32,901 nt of DNA from Actinomycetes bacterium (lineage in GTDB: Bacteria; Actinomycetota; Thermoleophilia; Gaiellales; Gaiellaceae), in assembly GCA_025964395.1 (NCBI GenBank), contig JAOPYY010000127.1, positions 1 to 32,901 on the forward strand, read 5' to 3'. The position numbers and the translations under genes are program-made. Positions 6,423 to 15,767 of the stretch are shown one piece after another. Position 1 is the first letter of the stretch. Every line of letters starts with the position of its first letter. Under the pieces are notes generated by a model. It was not told the DNA's origin. It did no database searches and saw only the letters and a program-made list of their open reading frames with translations.

Positions 6423-8506
6423 CCGAGGTCGCTGTGCCCACCGGGCTGAGATTCAAAGGTGCCTGGTCGCTCTGGTCTCAGGTTCCGCGGCTGTTTGTGC
6501 ATCTGCGGCCGTACCGGCGGCTGGCCGCGGTCTCCGTCGTGCTTACCGCCGCCGGCGCGGGCATCGCGCTCGCCCAGCCATGGCCCCTCGCGTTCATGGT
6601 CGACAGCGTCCTGGGGCACAAGGGGGTTCCCGGCCCCATCAAGAGTGTGGTCGGGACGAACACGTATGCACTCCTCGTCTTCGGGGCGGTGCTCGGTCTC
6701 GTCGTGACCGTCCTCACCGGCGGGCTCAGCGTGCTCGCGGAGTTCGTGAACACGAAGCTCGAGCAGCGTCTCGTGCTCGACTTCCGCAGCGATCTCTTCC
6801 GACATGCGCAGCGCCTCTCGCTCGGCTACCACGACCAGACGAGCACAGGCCAGCTGATGTCACAGATCAACTACGAGTCGGAGGCGGCAGGAACGCTTCT
6901 GATGTCGATCCTCCCTCTCGCACAAAGTGCCCTCACGCTCATCGGGATGTTCGTCGTTGCGTTCACGATCGATCCGATCATCGCGCTGCTGTCGCTGACG
7001 GTCGTCCCATTCGTCTACTACTCGGTCGGCTTCTACAGCGCGCGGATCGTGCCCCGTCTTCAGTACGTCCGCGGTCTCGAGTGGGAAACCTTCTCGATCA
7101 TCTTCGAAGCGATGCAGATGCTGCGCGTCGTCGCGGCATTCGGGCGCGAGGGACACGAGTTCCGCAGGTTCCGCAGCCAGGGCGAGACGGCGGTCGATGC
7201 GCGCGTGAACCTGACCGTTCGTCAGACGCTCTTCTCCCTCGCCGTGACGAGCTGCACGGCGGTCGGAACCTCGCTCGTCCTCGGCTTCGGCGCGCACGAT
7301 GTCCTCCACCACCGGCTCACGGTCGGAGAGCTGCTCGTCGTTCTCTCCTATATCGCCGCCGTCTACAAGCCGCTCGAGACGATCAGCTCGACGATGGGCT
7401 CGCTGCAGCAGCAGCTCGTCATGGTGCAGGGAGCGTTCATGCTGCTCGACACGGAGCCCGAGATCAGGGATGCACCTGATGCGATCGACGCGCGTGACGT
7501 GCGCGGCGACGTCGTCTTCGACGGTGTCAGCTTCACCTATCCAGCTCGCGACCACACCCTCGAGGACATCTCCTTCGGCGTGCAGCCGGGACAGTGCATC
7601 GCGCTCGTGGGGCCAACAGGCGCCGGCAAGACGACGCTGATCAGCCTGCTGATGCGTTTCTACGATCCAACCGCAGGACGCGTGCTGCTCGACGGGATCG
7701 ATGCTCGGCGGTTCACTGTCAGCTCCCTCCGCGACAGCATCAGCCTCGTCTTGCAGGTTCCCGAGCTCTTCTCGGGCACGATCGCCGACAACATCCGGTA
7801 CGGACGGCTGGACGCGACGCTGGAGGAGATCGTCGCGGCGGCGAAGGCTGCGAACGCGGACGGGTTCGTCAGCGCGCTGCCGGACGGCTACGACACGAAG
7901 CTCGGCGAAGGCGGCTCGCAACTCTCGGTCGGAGAACGCCAGCGGATCTGCGTGGCGCGCGCCTTCCTCAAGGATGCACCGATCCTCGTGCTCGACGAGC
8001 CGACGTCGGCGATCGACTCGAGGACAGAGGGGCTGATCCTCGATGCGCTCGACGAGTTGATGGTGGGGCGCACGACGTTCGTGATCGCCCATCGCCTGTC
8101 CACCGTTCGGCACGCGGATCTGATCGTCGTCGTGAACAACGGGCGCGTCGTCGAACAGGGCTCGCATGCGGAGCTACTGCTCGAGGGCGGTCTGTACGCG
8201 CAGCTCTGGGACGCGCAGATCGGCAGGAGGCGCTCGCGCCGGCTGCTGTCCGAAGCGGAGTCGGGCCACGGCCTCGACGAACTGTCCATCGAGCTGGAGC
8301 GCATCGCGACGGCGAATGGCGCGTCGGAGAACGGAGCCGCTCGGCTCATCGTGGCGGCGATCACCCCGCTCATCGAGCGGGCGGACGACACCGCACTTCG
8401 GTCGCTGGCAGGCCGGCAGGACGACTCCGCCCCGCCCGTTGCTCTCGCCGCCGAGCTCGCCGACCGCCTGCTCGACGACCTCGTCCTGCGGCAGGCCGCG
8501 CGATGA
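6419..8506 (+). CDS. ABC exporter half-transporter (fused membrane and ATPase domains)
   Basis: 695-aa protein of the MsbA/lipid-and-glycan exporter type, predicted to work as a homodimer in the inner membrane. Residues about 20-330 form the membrane domain (hydrophobic stretches such as LAAVSVVLTAAGAGIALA and IDPIIALLSLTVVPFVYYSV). Residues about 355-590 are the nucleotide-binding domain: A-loop FTYP, Walker A GPTGAGKTT (398-406), signature LSVGE in place of LSGGQ, Walker B ILVLDEP (522-528) and H-loop VIAHRLS. About 95 residues beyond the ATPase core (LSIELERIATANG...LLDDLVLRQAAR) are extra and helical-looking. The start overlaps the previous gene and the end overlaps the next, both by ATGA, so it belongs to the glycan operon. 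Its cargo is probably a glycolipid or oligosaccharide (inference). Confidence 0.92.
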   Translation: MTEVAVPTGLRFKGAWSLWSQVPRLFVHLRPYRRLAAVSVVLTAAGAGIALAQPWPLAFMVDSVLGHKGVPGPIKSVVGTNTYALLVFGAVLGLVVTVLTGGLSVLAEFVNTKLEQRLVLDFRSDLFRHAQRLSLGYHDQTSTGQLMSQINYESEAAGTLLMSILPLAQSALTLIGMFVVAFTIDPIIALLSLTVVPFVYYSVGFYSARIVPRLQYVRGLEWETFSIIFEAMQMLRVVAAFGREGHEFRRFRSQGETAVDARVNLTVRQTLFSLAVTSCTAVGTSLVLGFGAHDVLHHRLTVGELLVVLSYIAAVYKPLETISSTMGSLQQQLVMVQGAFMLLDTEPEIRDAPDAIDARDVRGDVVFDGVSFTYPARDHTLEDISFGVQPGQCIALVGPTGAGKTTLISLLMRFYDPTAGRVLLDGIDARRFTVSSLRDSISLVLQVPELFSGTIADNIRYGRLDATLEEIVAAAKAANADGFVSALPDGYDTKLGEGGSQLSVGERQRICVARAFLKDAPILVLDEPTSAIDSRTEGLILDALDELMVGRTTFVIAHRLSTVRHADLIVVVNNGRVVEQGSHAELLLEGGLYAQLWDAQIGRRRSRRLLSEAESGHGLDELSIELERIATANGASENGAARLIVAAITPLIERADDTALRSLAGRQDDSAPPVALAAELADRLLDDLVLRQAAR

Positions 8507-10923
8507 ACGGGCGCAAGGTCGTCGTGCTCGGAATGATGAGCAAGATCCCGGTCGCCGGCGTGGTCTGGCAGACGATGCACTATCTCGTCGGCCTGCAGCG
8601 GCTGGGCTACGACCCGTATTACGTCGAGGCGCACGCACGCGCGCCGGGAATGCTGATGCAAGCAGGAGCCGCCGACGATGGCTCTGCGCTCGCCGCAGCG
8701 TTCATCGAGCGCGTGATGAAACGCTTCGGCTTCGAGCGGAGCTGGGCCTTTCATGCCCTGCACGCCGACGGCGCGTTCTTCGGCCTCACGGAGAGCACGG
8801 TTCGCCGCCTCTATCGAGACGCCGCCCTCATCATCAATCTGCACGGGGCCACGCTCCCGTTGCCGGAGCACGCCGCGAGCGGCCGGCTCGTGCTCGTCGA
8901 AACCGACCCCGTTCAGCTACAGGTCGAGATACATCGAGAGCAGCCGGAAGCACTCCAGTTCCTCGAGCAGCACAGCGCCTGGTTCACGTTTGCCGAGAAC
9001 TACGGCGGTGAGGGTTGCGGCCTCCCGCTCGCAGAACGTTTCCCGTTCCGGGCGACTCGGCAACCGGTCGTGCTCGACTTCTGGCGTGATGCCGGCGCTC
9101 CGCGGCGCGCATTCACGACGATCGGCAACTGGCGGCAGGACGCGCGCGACATCGAGCTCGACGGAGAGATCTACTTCTGGAGCAAGCATCACGAGTTCGA
9201 GAAAGTGCTCGAGCTGCCCGGCTGCGTGAACCAGACGCTCGAGCTCGCACTCTCGCGCTGCGACCCGGAAGACCGGCAGCGGATCGAAGCGCACGGCTGG
9301 AGCGTGCGCGACGCGCTCGAGCTCTCGTTGGACGCCGACTGGTACCGCGACTACATCCAACGCTCCGCAGGCGAGTTCACCGTTGCGAAGGACCAGAACG
9401 TGCGCCTGCGCACCGGCTGGTTCAGCGATCGCAGCGCCACCTATCTCGCTGCCGGGCGACCGGTCGTCACGCAGGACACCGGCTTCGGCGCGGCGCTTCC
9501 GACGGGCGAGGGTCTGTTTGCGTTCACGACGTTGGACGACGCGCAGGCTGCCCTCGAGGAGATCGACCGCGACTACACACGTCACGCACGCGCCGCGCGC
9601 GAGATCGCGCGGGAGTACTTCGGGGCGGAGCGGGTGCTCGGATCGCTCCTCGCCGATCTGGGCCTCGAAGACCGCCGGCGCAACCTCGTTCTCGTGCCCA
9701 TCTCGCGCTGGCCGACCACGCTTCCGGAGACAACCACGCGCGCCGTGCTCGCCGGGCCGCTGCCACGCGCACGGGCACACGATGCGGTCGCCCCGGAGGC
9801 GAGCATCGTCGTCGTCACGTTCGACAACCTCGTGTTCAACCGCCTCTGCATCGAGTCGGTGCTCGAGTACGCAGACTCGCCGTCGTTCGAGCTCGTCGTC
9901 GTGGACAACGGCTCGACGGACGGAACCGTCGACTATCTCCGTGCGCTCGCGGCCGAGCACGACACCGTTCGGCCGGTGTTCAACGACGCGAACGCCGGAT
10001 TCGCACGCGCGCTCAACCAGGGAATCGACGTCGCTCGCGGACGCATTCTCGTCCTGCTGAACAACGACACCGTCGTTGCGCCCGGTTGGCTCGCCGGACT
10101 CGCTCGTCATCTCGAGGATCCCGCGGTCGGCCTCGTCGGCCCCGTCACGAACCGAACGGAGGGAGACGCGAAGATCGACACCGACTACACGACCGGCGCC
10201 GAGTTCCTGGCTGCCGCCGCGGAGCGCGCCCGCGACTGGGCCGGCAAGCCGGTCGAGGTGAGCAGGCTCGTGATGTTCTGCGCCGCGTTGCGGCGCGACG
10301 TCGTCCAACGCGTCGGCCCGCTCGACGAGCAGTTCGGGCTCGGGATGTTCGAAGACGACGACTACGTCTTGCGCGTCCGGGCCGCCGGTTACCGCGTCGA
10401 ATGCGCGCAGGACGTCCTCGTCCACCACTTCGGCCAGGCAACGCTGGGCAAGCTGGCTGCGACGGGAGAGTACGGAGAGCTCTTCCACGCGAACCGCCGG
10501 AGGTTCACCGAAAAGTGGGGCTTCGAGTGGCAGCCTCATCCGGCACGCCGAAGCAACGGGCAGCTCGCTCTCGTTGAGCGCATACGCAACGTCGTGCACA
10601 AGGCCGTGCCCCCCGGCGCGGCCGTGCTCGTCGCGAGCCGCGGCGACGAGGAGCTGATCGACTTCGACGGGCGCACCGGCTTGCATTTCCCGCAGGTCGA
10701 GAACGGCGTCTACGCAGGACACCATCCGGCGAACGGAGACGAGGCGATCGCCCACCTCGAGCAGCTTCGGGCCTCGGGCGCAGAGTTCCTCGTCCTCCCC
10801 CAGCCGGCCCTCTGGTGGCTGGAGCATTACGGGAGCTTCCGCGAACACCTCGAGCAGCAGTGCGCCCTCGTCGCCCGCGACGAAAAGGCCTGTCTCGTCT
10901 TCGCCCTACGAGGAGCCGGCTAG
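8503..10923 (+). CDS. Multidomain glycosyltransferase: GT-B-like + GT2 + C-terminal SRGDE module
   Basis: 806 aa, predicted cytosolic. Residues 1-395 are a GT-B-like transferase of the same family as the genes at 14628, 15767 and 18159. Shared marks are ARTTIGNWR-like FTTIGNWRQDARDIEL and, at 305-320, GWFSDRSATYLAAGRP followed by VVTQDTGF. Residues about 435-675 form a GT2 domain (SIVVVTFDN, VVVDNGSTDGT with D468, LLNNDTVVAPGW, GMFEDDDYVLRVR). The last ~115 residues (VLVASRGDEE...HFPQ...YAGHHPANGDEAIAHLEQL...WWLEHY) are a module of unknown role that recurs in the gene at 11724. ATG 8503 overlaps the exporter stop as ATGA. The protein could add two different sugars in succession. The sulfotransferase gene begins at the very next base. 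Confidence 0.88.
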   Translation: MNGRKVVVLGMMSKIPVAGVVWQTMHYLVGLQRLGYDPYYVEAHARAPGMLMQAGAADDGSALAAAFIERVMKRFGFERSWAFHALHADGAFFGLTESTVRRLYRDAALIINLHGATLPLPEHAASGRLVLVETDPVQLQVEIHREQPEALQFLEQHSAWFTFAENYGGEGCGLPLAERFPFRATRQPVVLDFWRDAGAPRRAFTTIGNWRQDARDIELDGEIYFWSKHHEFEKVLELPGCVNQTLELALSRCDPEDRQRIEAHGWSVRDALELSLDADWYRDYIQRSAGEFTVAKDQNVRLRTGWFSDRSATYLAAGRPVVTQDTGFGAALPTGEGLFAFTTLDDAQAALEEIDRDYTRHARAAREIAREYFGAERVLGSLLADLGLEDRRRNLVLVPISRWPTTLPETTTRAVLAGPLPRARAHDAVAPEASIVVVTFDNLVFNRLCIESVLEYADSPSFELVVVDNGSTDGTVDYLRALAAEHDTVRPVFNDANAGFARALNQGIDVARGRILVLLNNDTVVAPGWLAGLARHLEDPAVGLVGPVTNRTEGDAKIDTDYTTGAEFLAAAAERARDWAGKPVEVSRLVMFCAALRRDVVQRVGPLDEQFGLGMFEDDDYVLRVRAAGYRVECAQDVLVHHFGQATLGKLAATGEYGELFHANRRRFTEKWGFEWQPHPARRSNGQLALVERIRNVVHKAVPPGAAVLVASRGDEELIDFDGRTGLHFPQVENGVYAGHHPANGDEAIAHLEQLRASGAEFLVLPQPALWWLEHYGSFREHLEQQCALVARDEKACLVFALRGAG

Positions 10924-11727
10924 ATGCCCGTCTGCATCCTCGGCATGCACCGCTCCGGCACGTCGATGGTCGCGCTCCTGCTCGCGGGGTGCGGCCTCCA
11001 CCTCGGGCATGAGCGCGACCTGATGCCCGCAGGCCCCGACAACCCGGCGGGCTTTGGCGAGAACCTCAGGTTCGTCGACCTGAACGAGCGGCTGCTGGCC
11101 GCGCTCGGCGGCAGCTGGGACGCCGTGCCGGAGTTCGACCCGGGGTGGCTGGAGAGCCACGACGTCACCCTGCTCCACGCGGAAGCCGAGCAACTCGTGC
11201 AGGCGTTCGCCGAGTGCGAGCCGTGGGGCTGGAAGGATCCTCGATCGAGCGTCACCTTTCCCTTCTGGGAGCGGGTCGCGGGCCCGCTCGAGGTCGTCGT
11301 CTGCATTCGGGATCCGCTCGAGGTGGCGCTGTCGCTCCGGCGTCGAAACGGCGTCTCGCTCGACTTCGGCCTCGCGCTATGGCTGCAATACAACGAGCGG
11401 ATCGTCGCGACGACGAGCGTCAACTCGCGAATCGTTAGCCATTACGACGCGTACTTCAGCTCGCCGCGACGCGAGCTCGAACGGGTTGCCGCGCTCATCG
11501 ACCTCCCGGTCGACGGCGAGACCCTCGAGCGCGCCGCCGAACGTGCGCTGTCCTCGTTGCGGAGCTATCGGCTCAGGCGGCCATATCTGCGGCGCACAGA
11601 CCGCCTGGCTCCCGTCGCCGAGCTCTATCGCAGCTTGTGCGCCGAAGCCGACTGGGACGCCTTGACCCCGGCGACGCGCAAGCCGCACCAGCCGCAGACC
11701 CGAATCGCGAAAGAAGGGAAAACGTGA
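10924..11727 (+). CDS. Sulfotransferase (PAPS-dependent)
   Basis: 267 aa. The N-terminal CILGMHRSGTSMVA (4-17) is the 5'-phosphosulfate-binding loop of the sulfotransferase fold, and VVVCIRDPLEVALSLRRRNG is the 3'-phosphate-binding region; WGWKDPRSS lies between them. Such enzymes move sulfate from PAPS to a hydroxyl group of a sugar, lipid or peptide. The position between two multidomain glycosyltransferases points to a glycan acceptor, and an APS kinase gene that could supply PAPS lies at 20818-21360 (inference). The length is normal for the family. ATG 10924 follows the previous TAG directly, and the 3' end overlaps the next gene as GTGA, so it is translated in line with its neighbours. 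Confidence 0.85.
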   Translation: MPVCILGMHRSGTSMVALLLAGCGLHLGHERDLMPAGPDNPAGFGENLRFVDLNERLLAALGGSWDAVPEFDPGWLESHDVTLLHAEAEQLVQAFAECEPWGWKDPRSSVTFPFWERVAGPLEVVVCIRDPLEVALSLRRRNGVSLDFGLALWLQYNERIVATTSVNSRIVSHYDAYFSSPRRELERVAALIDLPVDGETLERAAERALSSLRSYRLRRPYLRRTDRLAPVAELYRSLCAEADWDALTPATRKPHQPQTRIAKEGKT

Positions 11728-14618
11728 AGCCTCGGCCCGACGCCTCGTCCAAAACCGCGCTGAAATCACTCGACGGAAACGTCGCACGCCGGCTGAAGGA
11801 GCTCGAGCGTGACAGTCGCGCGATCCAGAAGGAGCTTCGTGCGATCGGAAAGGAGGTGCGCTTCCTCCGCTCGGCGCCGGTGCTACCGGACGCGCCGGAT
11901 CTCGCGCAGCTGCGGGTCGAGCTTGACGAGCGGCGAGTGCACGGCGAGGAGCTCGCGCGGCGTCTTGACGAAGCCAACGCCGCGCTCGCCGAGGCCGAGT
12001 TAACGCGGGCGCGCGAAGCCGAGCTCGCACAACTGCTCGCCGAGTTCGACGATGCATTTCCCCAACCCGTGGAGCCCGCTCAACTGCTGTCCGCAAACGG
12101 CAACGGCTCGGCGCCGCATCTCCTCTACGAGGACCTCGTCGTCCGAATCCGGGCCGAGGTCGCCACCTCGCTCCCCGAGGATGCGAACGTGCTCGTCGTC
12201 AGCCGCGGAGATGAGGACATCCTCAGGCTCGGCCGCCGGACGGCTTCGCACTTCCCGCAGGACACGACCGGCCAGTACGCGGGCTACCACCCGGCGACGG
12301 GCGAGGACGCGATCGCGCATCTCGAGGCGCTCCGCGGGCGCGGGGGCCAGTTCCTGCTCTTCCCGAGCACGGCGTTCTGGTGGCTCGATCACTACGCGGA
12401 CCTGCGCGCCCACCTCGAGGAGCGCTACCGACCTGTGCTCCGGCGCGACGGTGTCTGCGTGGTCTATGCGCTGCACGACGGCGCGACCGCAGTCCCGGCC
12501 GGCGACGGCGATAACGGCGGCAACACGCTGGCCGAGGCGGTTCCGCTCCTGCGCATGCGCTCGCGACAGGTTGCGGAGCTCACCGGCGAGCGCGAGACGC
12601 TGGCGGCCCGCCTCGAGCAGGCAGAGCGACAGCTCGAGGCCGGCTCGCGCGAGAAGCTCGCGCGGGCGCGGCTCGAGTCCTTCCTCGCCGCGGGCCGGTC
12701 GCTCGAGTTTCCGCACGCCGCGAGCTCTCGCGCGACGATCGTCATCCCAAGCCTCGGGCAGGCGCATCTCCTCTACCAAACGCTCGAGAGCCTGCTCGCG
12801 ACCTTCGCGGAGGAGCCGTTCGAGCTCGTGATCGTCGACAACGCCTCGGACGGAGAGACCCTCACGTTTCTCGATCGCCTGCGGAACGTTCACGTGCAGA
12901 GGAACGAGCGCAACCTCGGCTTCGGGGCGGCCTGCACGATCGGAGCGAGACTCGCGCGAGCGCCCTACGTCTGCTTTCTGAACAACGACACGATGGTCAC
13001 CCCCGGGTGGCTGCATGCTCTCGTCGCGACGCTCGAGCGCGAGCCCGACTGCGGCGCGGTCGGCAGCAGGTTGATCCACACCGACGGCAGGCTCCAGGAG
13101 GCCGGTGGCACGATCTGGCGGGACGGCTCGGGCTGGGGCTACGGCCGGGGGCTCGATCCGACGGCGTCGGAGGTGAGCTACCGCCGCGAAGTGGACTACT
13201 GCTCCGCCGCTTCGCTGCTCGTACGCCGCGAACTCTTCCTCGAGCTCGGCGGCTTCGACGAACGGTACGCGCCGGCGTACTACGAAGACACCGATCTCTG
13301 CCTCGGTATCTGGGCGTCCGGCAGCAAGGTCGTCTACGAGCCGCGCTCGACCGTCTTCCACCTGGAGTTCGGAAGCAGCGGCGAAGCCCGTGCGGTCGAG
13401 CTGCAGCGCCGCAACCAGCAGCGGTTCGCAACGAAGTGGGGTCACCTCCTCGGCGAGCGGCCGGCGCCTGCCGTCGAGAACCTCCCACGTGCACGCGACC
13501 GGCGCTCCGGACGGCGTGTGCTGGTGGCAGACGACCGCGTTCCGAACTCGGGGCGCGGGAGCGGCTTCCCCCGCGCGCGGGCCCTCCTCGACGCGCTCGT
13601 TCAGCTCGGCTTCGTCGTGACGTTCATGCCGACGACGGACCCGACGCCGTACGAGCCCGAGACGAGCGAGCTCCAGCAACTCGGCGTCGAGGTACTGCAC
13701 GGCGCGCGCGACATCCACGCCACGCTCGCCGAACGTCCGGAGCTGTACGACGTGGCGATCGTCAGCCGGCCGCACAACGCCCACCTCCTCGACGTCGTGC
13801 GGAGTTTCAATCCGCGTGCGGCGCTCGTGTACGACGCCGAAGCCGTCTTCGCGGTCCGCGATCTGTTGCAGGCATCCGTCGAAGGCGTCGTCGTTCCGGA
13901 CGCGGAAGCGCGGGAGCGGGTGGACAGCGAGCTCGGCCTGATGGACGGGGCCGACGTCGTGCTGACCGTGTCCGAGCCGGAGCGCCGACTCGTGCGTGAC
14001 CGAAGGCCGACGCTCGCGGTCGAGGTCTGGGGAGACTGCGTGCGTCCACGGGCGGCCAAACCCGACTTCCGAGCCCGGCGGGATCTGCTCTTCGTCGGCG
14101 CCCTGGGAACGCCGCCGAACGCCGATGCCGTCGCGCACTTCCTGGAGGTCTTTCCGGACATCCGCCGGCGCGTCGACTGCGGGCTCTACGTCGTCGGGGC
14201 AAATCCGCAGGCCGGCTTGTTCGGCCAGCGGGCGAGCTTCAGCGAGGGTGTGATCTTCACGGGCTTCGTCGACGACCTCACGCCCGTGTACGACCGCGCG
14301 CGCGTCTTCGTCGCTCCGCACCGCTTCGCGGCCGGCGCTCCGCACAAGGTGATCGAGGCGATGGCCCACGGGGTGCCGTGCGTCGTCTCGCAGCTCCTCG
14401 CCGATCAGCTCGAGGTGACGGACGGCGAGGAGGCACTCGTGGCCGCGGACGCCGAGCAGCTCGTCGAGAGGGTCGCCCGCCTCTACCGCGACCGCAGGCT
14501 CTGGCGGCGCGTCCAGCAACGGGGGCTCCGCTTCGTCGAACGCTACGACCCGGACGACATGCGCGAGAAGCTCTCGAGAATTCTCGACGCGACCGTCGCG
14601 GCGCGGGTCGAGGTCTGA
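11724..14618 (+). CDS. Multidomain glycosyltransferase: coiled coil + SRGDE module + GT2 + GT4-like
   Basis: 964 aa. In order: a charged coiled coil at about 10-110; the SRGDE module at about 140-252 (NVLVVSRGDEDIL, HFPQ, YAGYHPATGEDAIAHLEAL, FWWLDHY), shared with the end of the protein at 8503; a second coiled coil at about 270-320; a GT2 domain at about 335-590 (ATIVIPSLGQ, VIVDNASDGET, FLNNDTMVTPGW, YYEDTDLCLGIW); and a GT-B transferase at about 597-960 (RRVLVADDRVPNSGRGSGFPR, LLFVGALGTPPNADAV, FVAPHRFAAGAPHKVIEAM, GT4/GT1-like). GTG 11724 overlaps the sulfotransferase stop and has AAGAAGGGA upstream at 11711-11719. Two catalytic transferase domains imply two linked sugar additions. The coiled coils may dock it to partners (inference). 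Confidence 0.88.
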   Translation: MKPRPDASSKTALKSLDGNVARRLKELERDSRAIQKELRAIGKEVRFLRSAPVLPDAPDLAQLRVELDERRVHGEELARRLDEANAALAEAELTRAREAELAQLLAEFDDAFPQPVEPAQLLSANGNGSAPHLLYEDLVVRIRAEVATSLPEDANVLVVSRGDEDILRLGRRTASHFPQDTTGQYAGYHPATGEDAIAHLEALRGRGGQFLLFPSTAFWWLDHYADLRAHLEERYRPVLRRDGVCVVYALHDGATAVPAGDGDNGGNTLAEAVPLLRMRSRQVAELTGERETLAARLEQAERQLEAGSREKLARARLESFLAAGRSLEFPHAASSRATIVIPSLGQAHLLYQTLESLLATFAEEPFELVIVDNASDGETLTFLDRLRNVHVQRNERNLGFGAACTIGARLARAPYVCFLNNDTMVTPGWLHALVATLEREPDCGAVGSRLIHTDGRLQEAGGTIWRDGSGWGYGRGLDPTASEVSYRREVDYCSAASLLVRRELFLELGGFDERYAPAYYEDTDLCLGIWASGSKVVYEPRSTVFHLEFGSSGEARAVELQRRNQQRFATKWGHLLGERPAPAVENLPRARDRRSGRRVLVADDRVPNSGRGSGFPRARALLDALVQLGFVVTFMPTTDPTPYEPETSELQQLGVEVLHGARDIHATLAERPELYDVAIVSRPHNAHLLDVVRSFNPRAALVYDAEAVFAVRDLLQASVEGVVVPDAEARERVDSELGLMDGADVVLTVSEPERRLVRDRRPTLAVEVWGDCVRPRAAKPDFRARRDLLFVGALGTPPNADAVAHFLEVFPDIRRRVDCGLYVVGANPQAGLFGQRASFSEGVIFTGFVDDLTPVYDRARVFVAPHRFAAGAPHKVIEAMAHGVPCVVSQLLADQLEVTDGEEALVAADAEQLVERVARLYRDRRLWRRVQQRGLRFVERYDPDDMREKLSRILDATVAARVEV

Positions 14619-14627
14619 GGCGGCCGC

Positions 14628-15767
14628 ATGGGTGAGACGCTCGTCATCGCCGGCGCCCTCGCGCAGCGGCCGGGATATGGAGGGCACACCTGGGTCTTCC
14701 TCCAGTACCTGCTCGGCTTTCGGCGGCTCGGGTTCGACGTCGTCTTCGTGGACTGGTTGAGCGAGGAGATGTGCGGCGGCCCGGTGGGCCAGTCGGAGGG
14801 AGCGCGTTACCTGCGCACGGTCATGGAGCGGTTCGGGTTGGGCAGCGACTACGCCCTCCTCGACGAGCGCGGCGACTCCGTGGCCGGTATCGACCGAGCC
14901 GGCCTGCGCGACCGGCTCGGTCACTCCTCCTTCCTCCTCAACGTCATGGGATACCTCGGCGACGAGGAGCTGCTCGCGGCAGCGCCCCGCCGCGTCTTCC
15001 TCGACATCGACCCCGGCTTCCCCCAGATGTGGCGCGACCTCGGGCTGGCCGACCCGTTTGCAGGCCACGACGTCTTCGTGACGATCGGCGAGAACGTCGG
15101 TCGGCCGGGCTGTCCCATCCCCACGTGCGGGCTCGACTGGGTCCGCACGCGGCAACCGCTCGTGCTCGACCTCTGGCCCGAGCAGAGCAGCAACAGCGGC
15201 CGCTTCACCACCGTCGGGAGCTGGCGCGGAGCCTACGGACCGATCGAGTGGGATGGGCGCACGTACGGCCTGCGCGTGCACGAGTTTCGCAAGTTCGTCG
15301 CGCTACCCGACCTGAGCGGGCTGCAGTTCGAGTTCGCGCTCGACATCGACGACGCAGAGACGCGCGACCTCGACCTCCTGCGCGCGCACGGGTGGAACCT
15401 CGTCGATCCGGCGCGCGTCGCGTGCGACCCGGTCGTGTACCAGCGCTACGTGGCGGGCTCGAAGGCGGAGTTCGTCGTCGCGAAGAATCTCTATGTCGAC
15501 ACCCATAGCGGCTGGTTCAGCGATCGAAGCGCCTGCTACCTCGCGAGCGGCAAGCCGGTGATTGCGCAGGACACGGGGCTCGACGGGCTCTATCCGCTGG
15601 GCGAAGGACTCGTCACGTTCCGCACCGTCGACGAAGCCGCTGCTGCCGTGCACGAGGTCGCCGGCGACCATCGGCGGCACGCCCGCGCCGCCCGTGAGCT
15701 TGCCGAGGCGTATTTCGACTCCGACCTCGTGCTCGCGAATCTCGTTGACGCCGTGGAGGCGGCCTGA
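14628..15767 (+). CDS. Glycosyltransferase of the GWFSDRSACYLA family, paralogue 1
   Basis: 379 aa, GT-B-like, predicted cytosolic. The N-terminal Rossmann-like start (ETLVIAGALAQRPGYGGHTWVFLQYLLGFRRLGFDVVFV) and the C-terminal GWFSDRSACYLASGKPVIAQDTG (from residue 295) resemble the sugar-nucleotide-binding half of GT4/CgeB-type transferases. A central FTTVGSWRGAYGP is shared almost letter for letter with the next gene. It starts 9 bases after the preceding stop and ends in a TGATG overlap with its paralogue at 15767. The sugar and acceptor cannot be read from the sequence. Confidence 0.8.
   Translation: MGETLVIAGALAQRPGYGGHTWVFLQYLLGFRRLGFDVVFVDWLSEEMCGGPVGQSEGARYLRTVMERFGLGSDYALLDERGDSVAGIDRAGLRDRLGHSSFLLNVMGYLGDEELLAAAPRRVFLDIDPGFPQMWRDLGLADPFAGHDVFVTIGENVGRPGCPIPTCGLDWVRTRQPLVLDLWPEQSSNSGRFTTVGSWRGAYGPIEWDGRTYGLRVHEFRKFVALPDLSGLQFEFALDIDDAETRDLDLLRAHGWNLVDPARVACDPVVYQRYVAGSKAEFVVAKNLYVDTHSGWFSDRSACYLASGKPVIAQDTGLDGLYPLGEGLVTFRTVDEAAAAVHEVAGDHRRHARAARELAEAYFDSDLVLANLVDAVEAA

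Noticed and set aside
12000-15281. 1093-codon minus-strand open frame
   Set aside because: Runs antisense to two clear glycosyltransferase genes and has the composition of a reverse-strand shadow.
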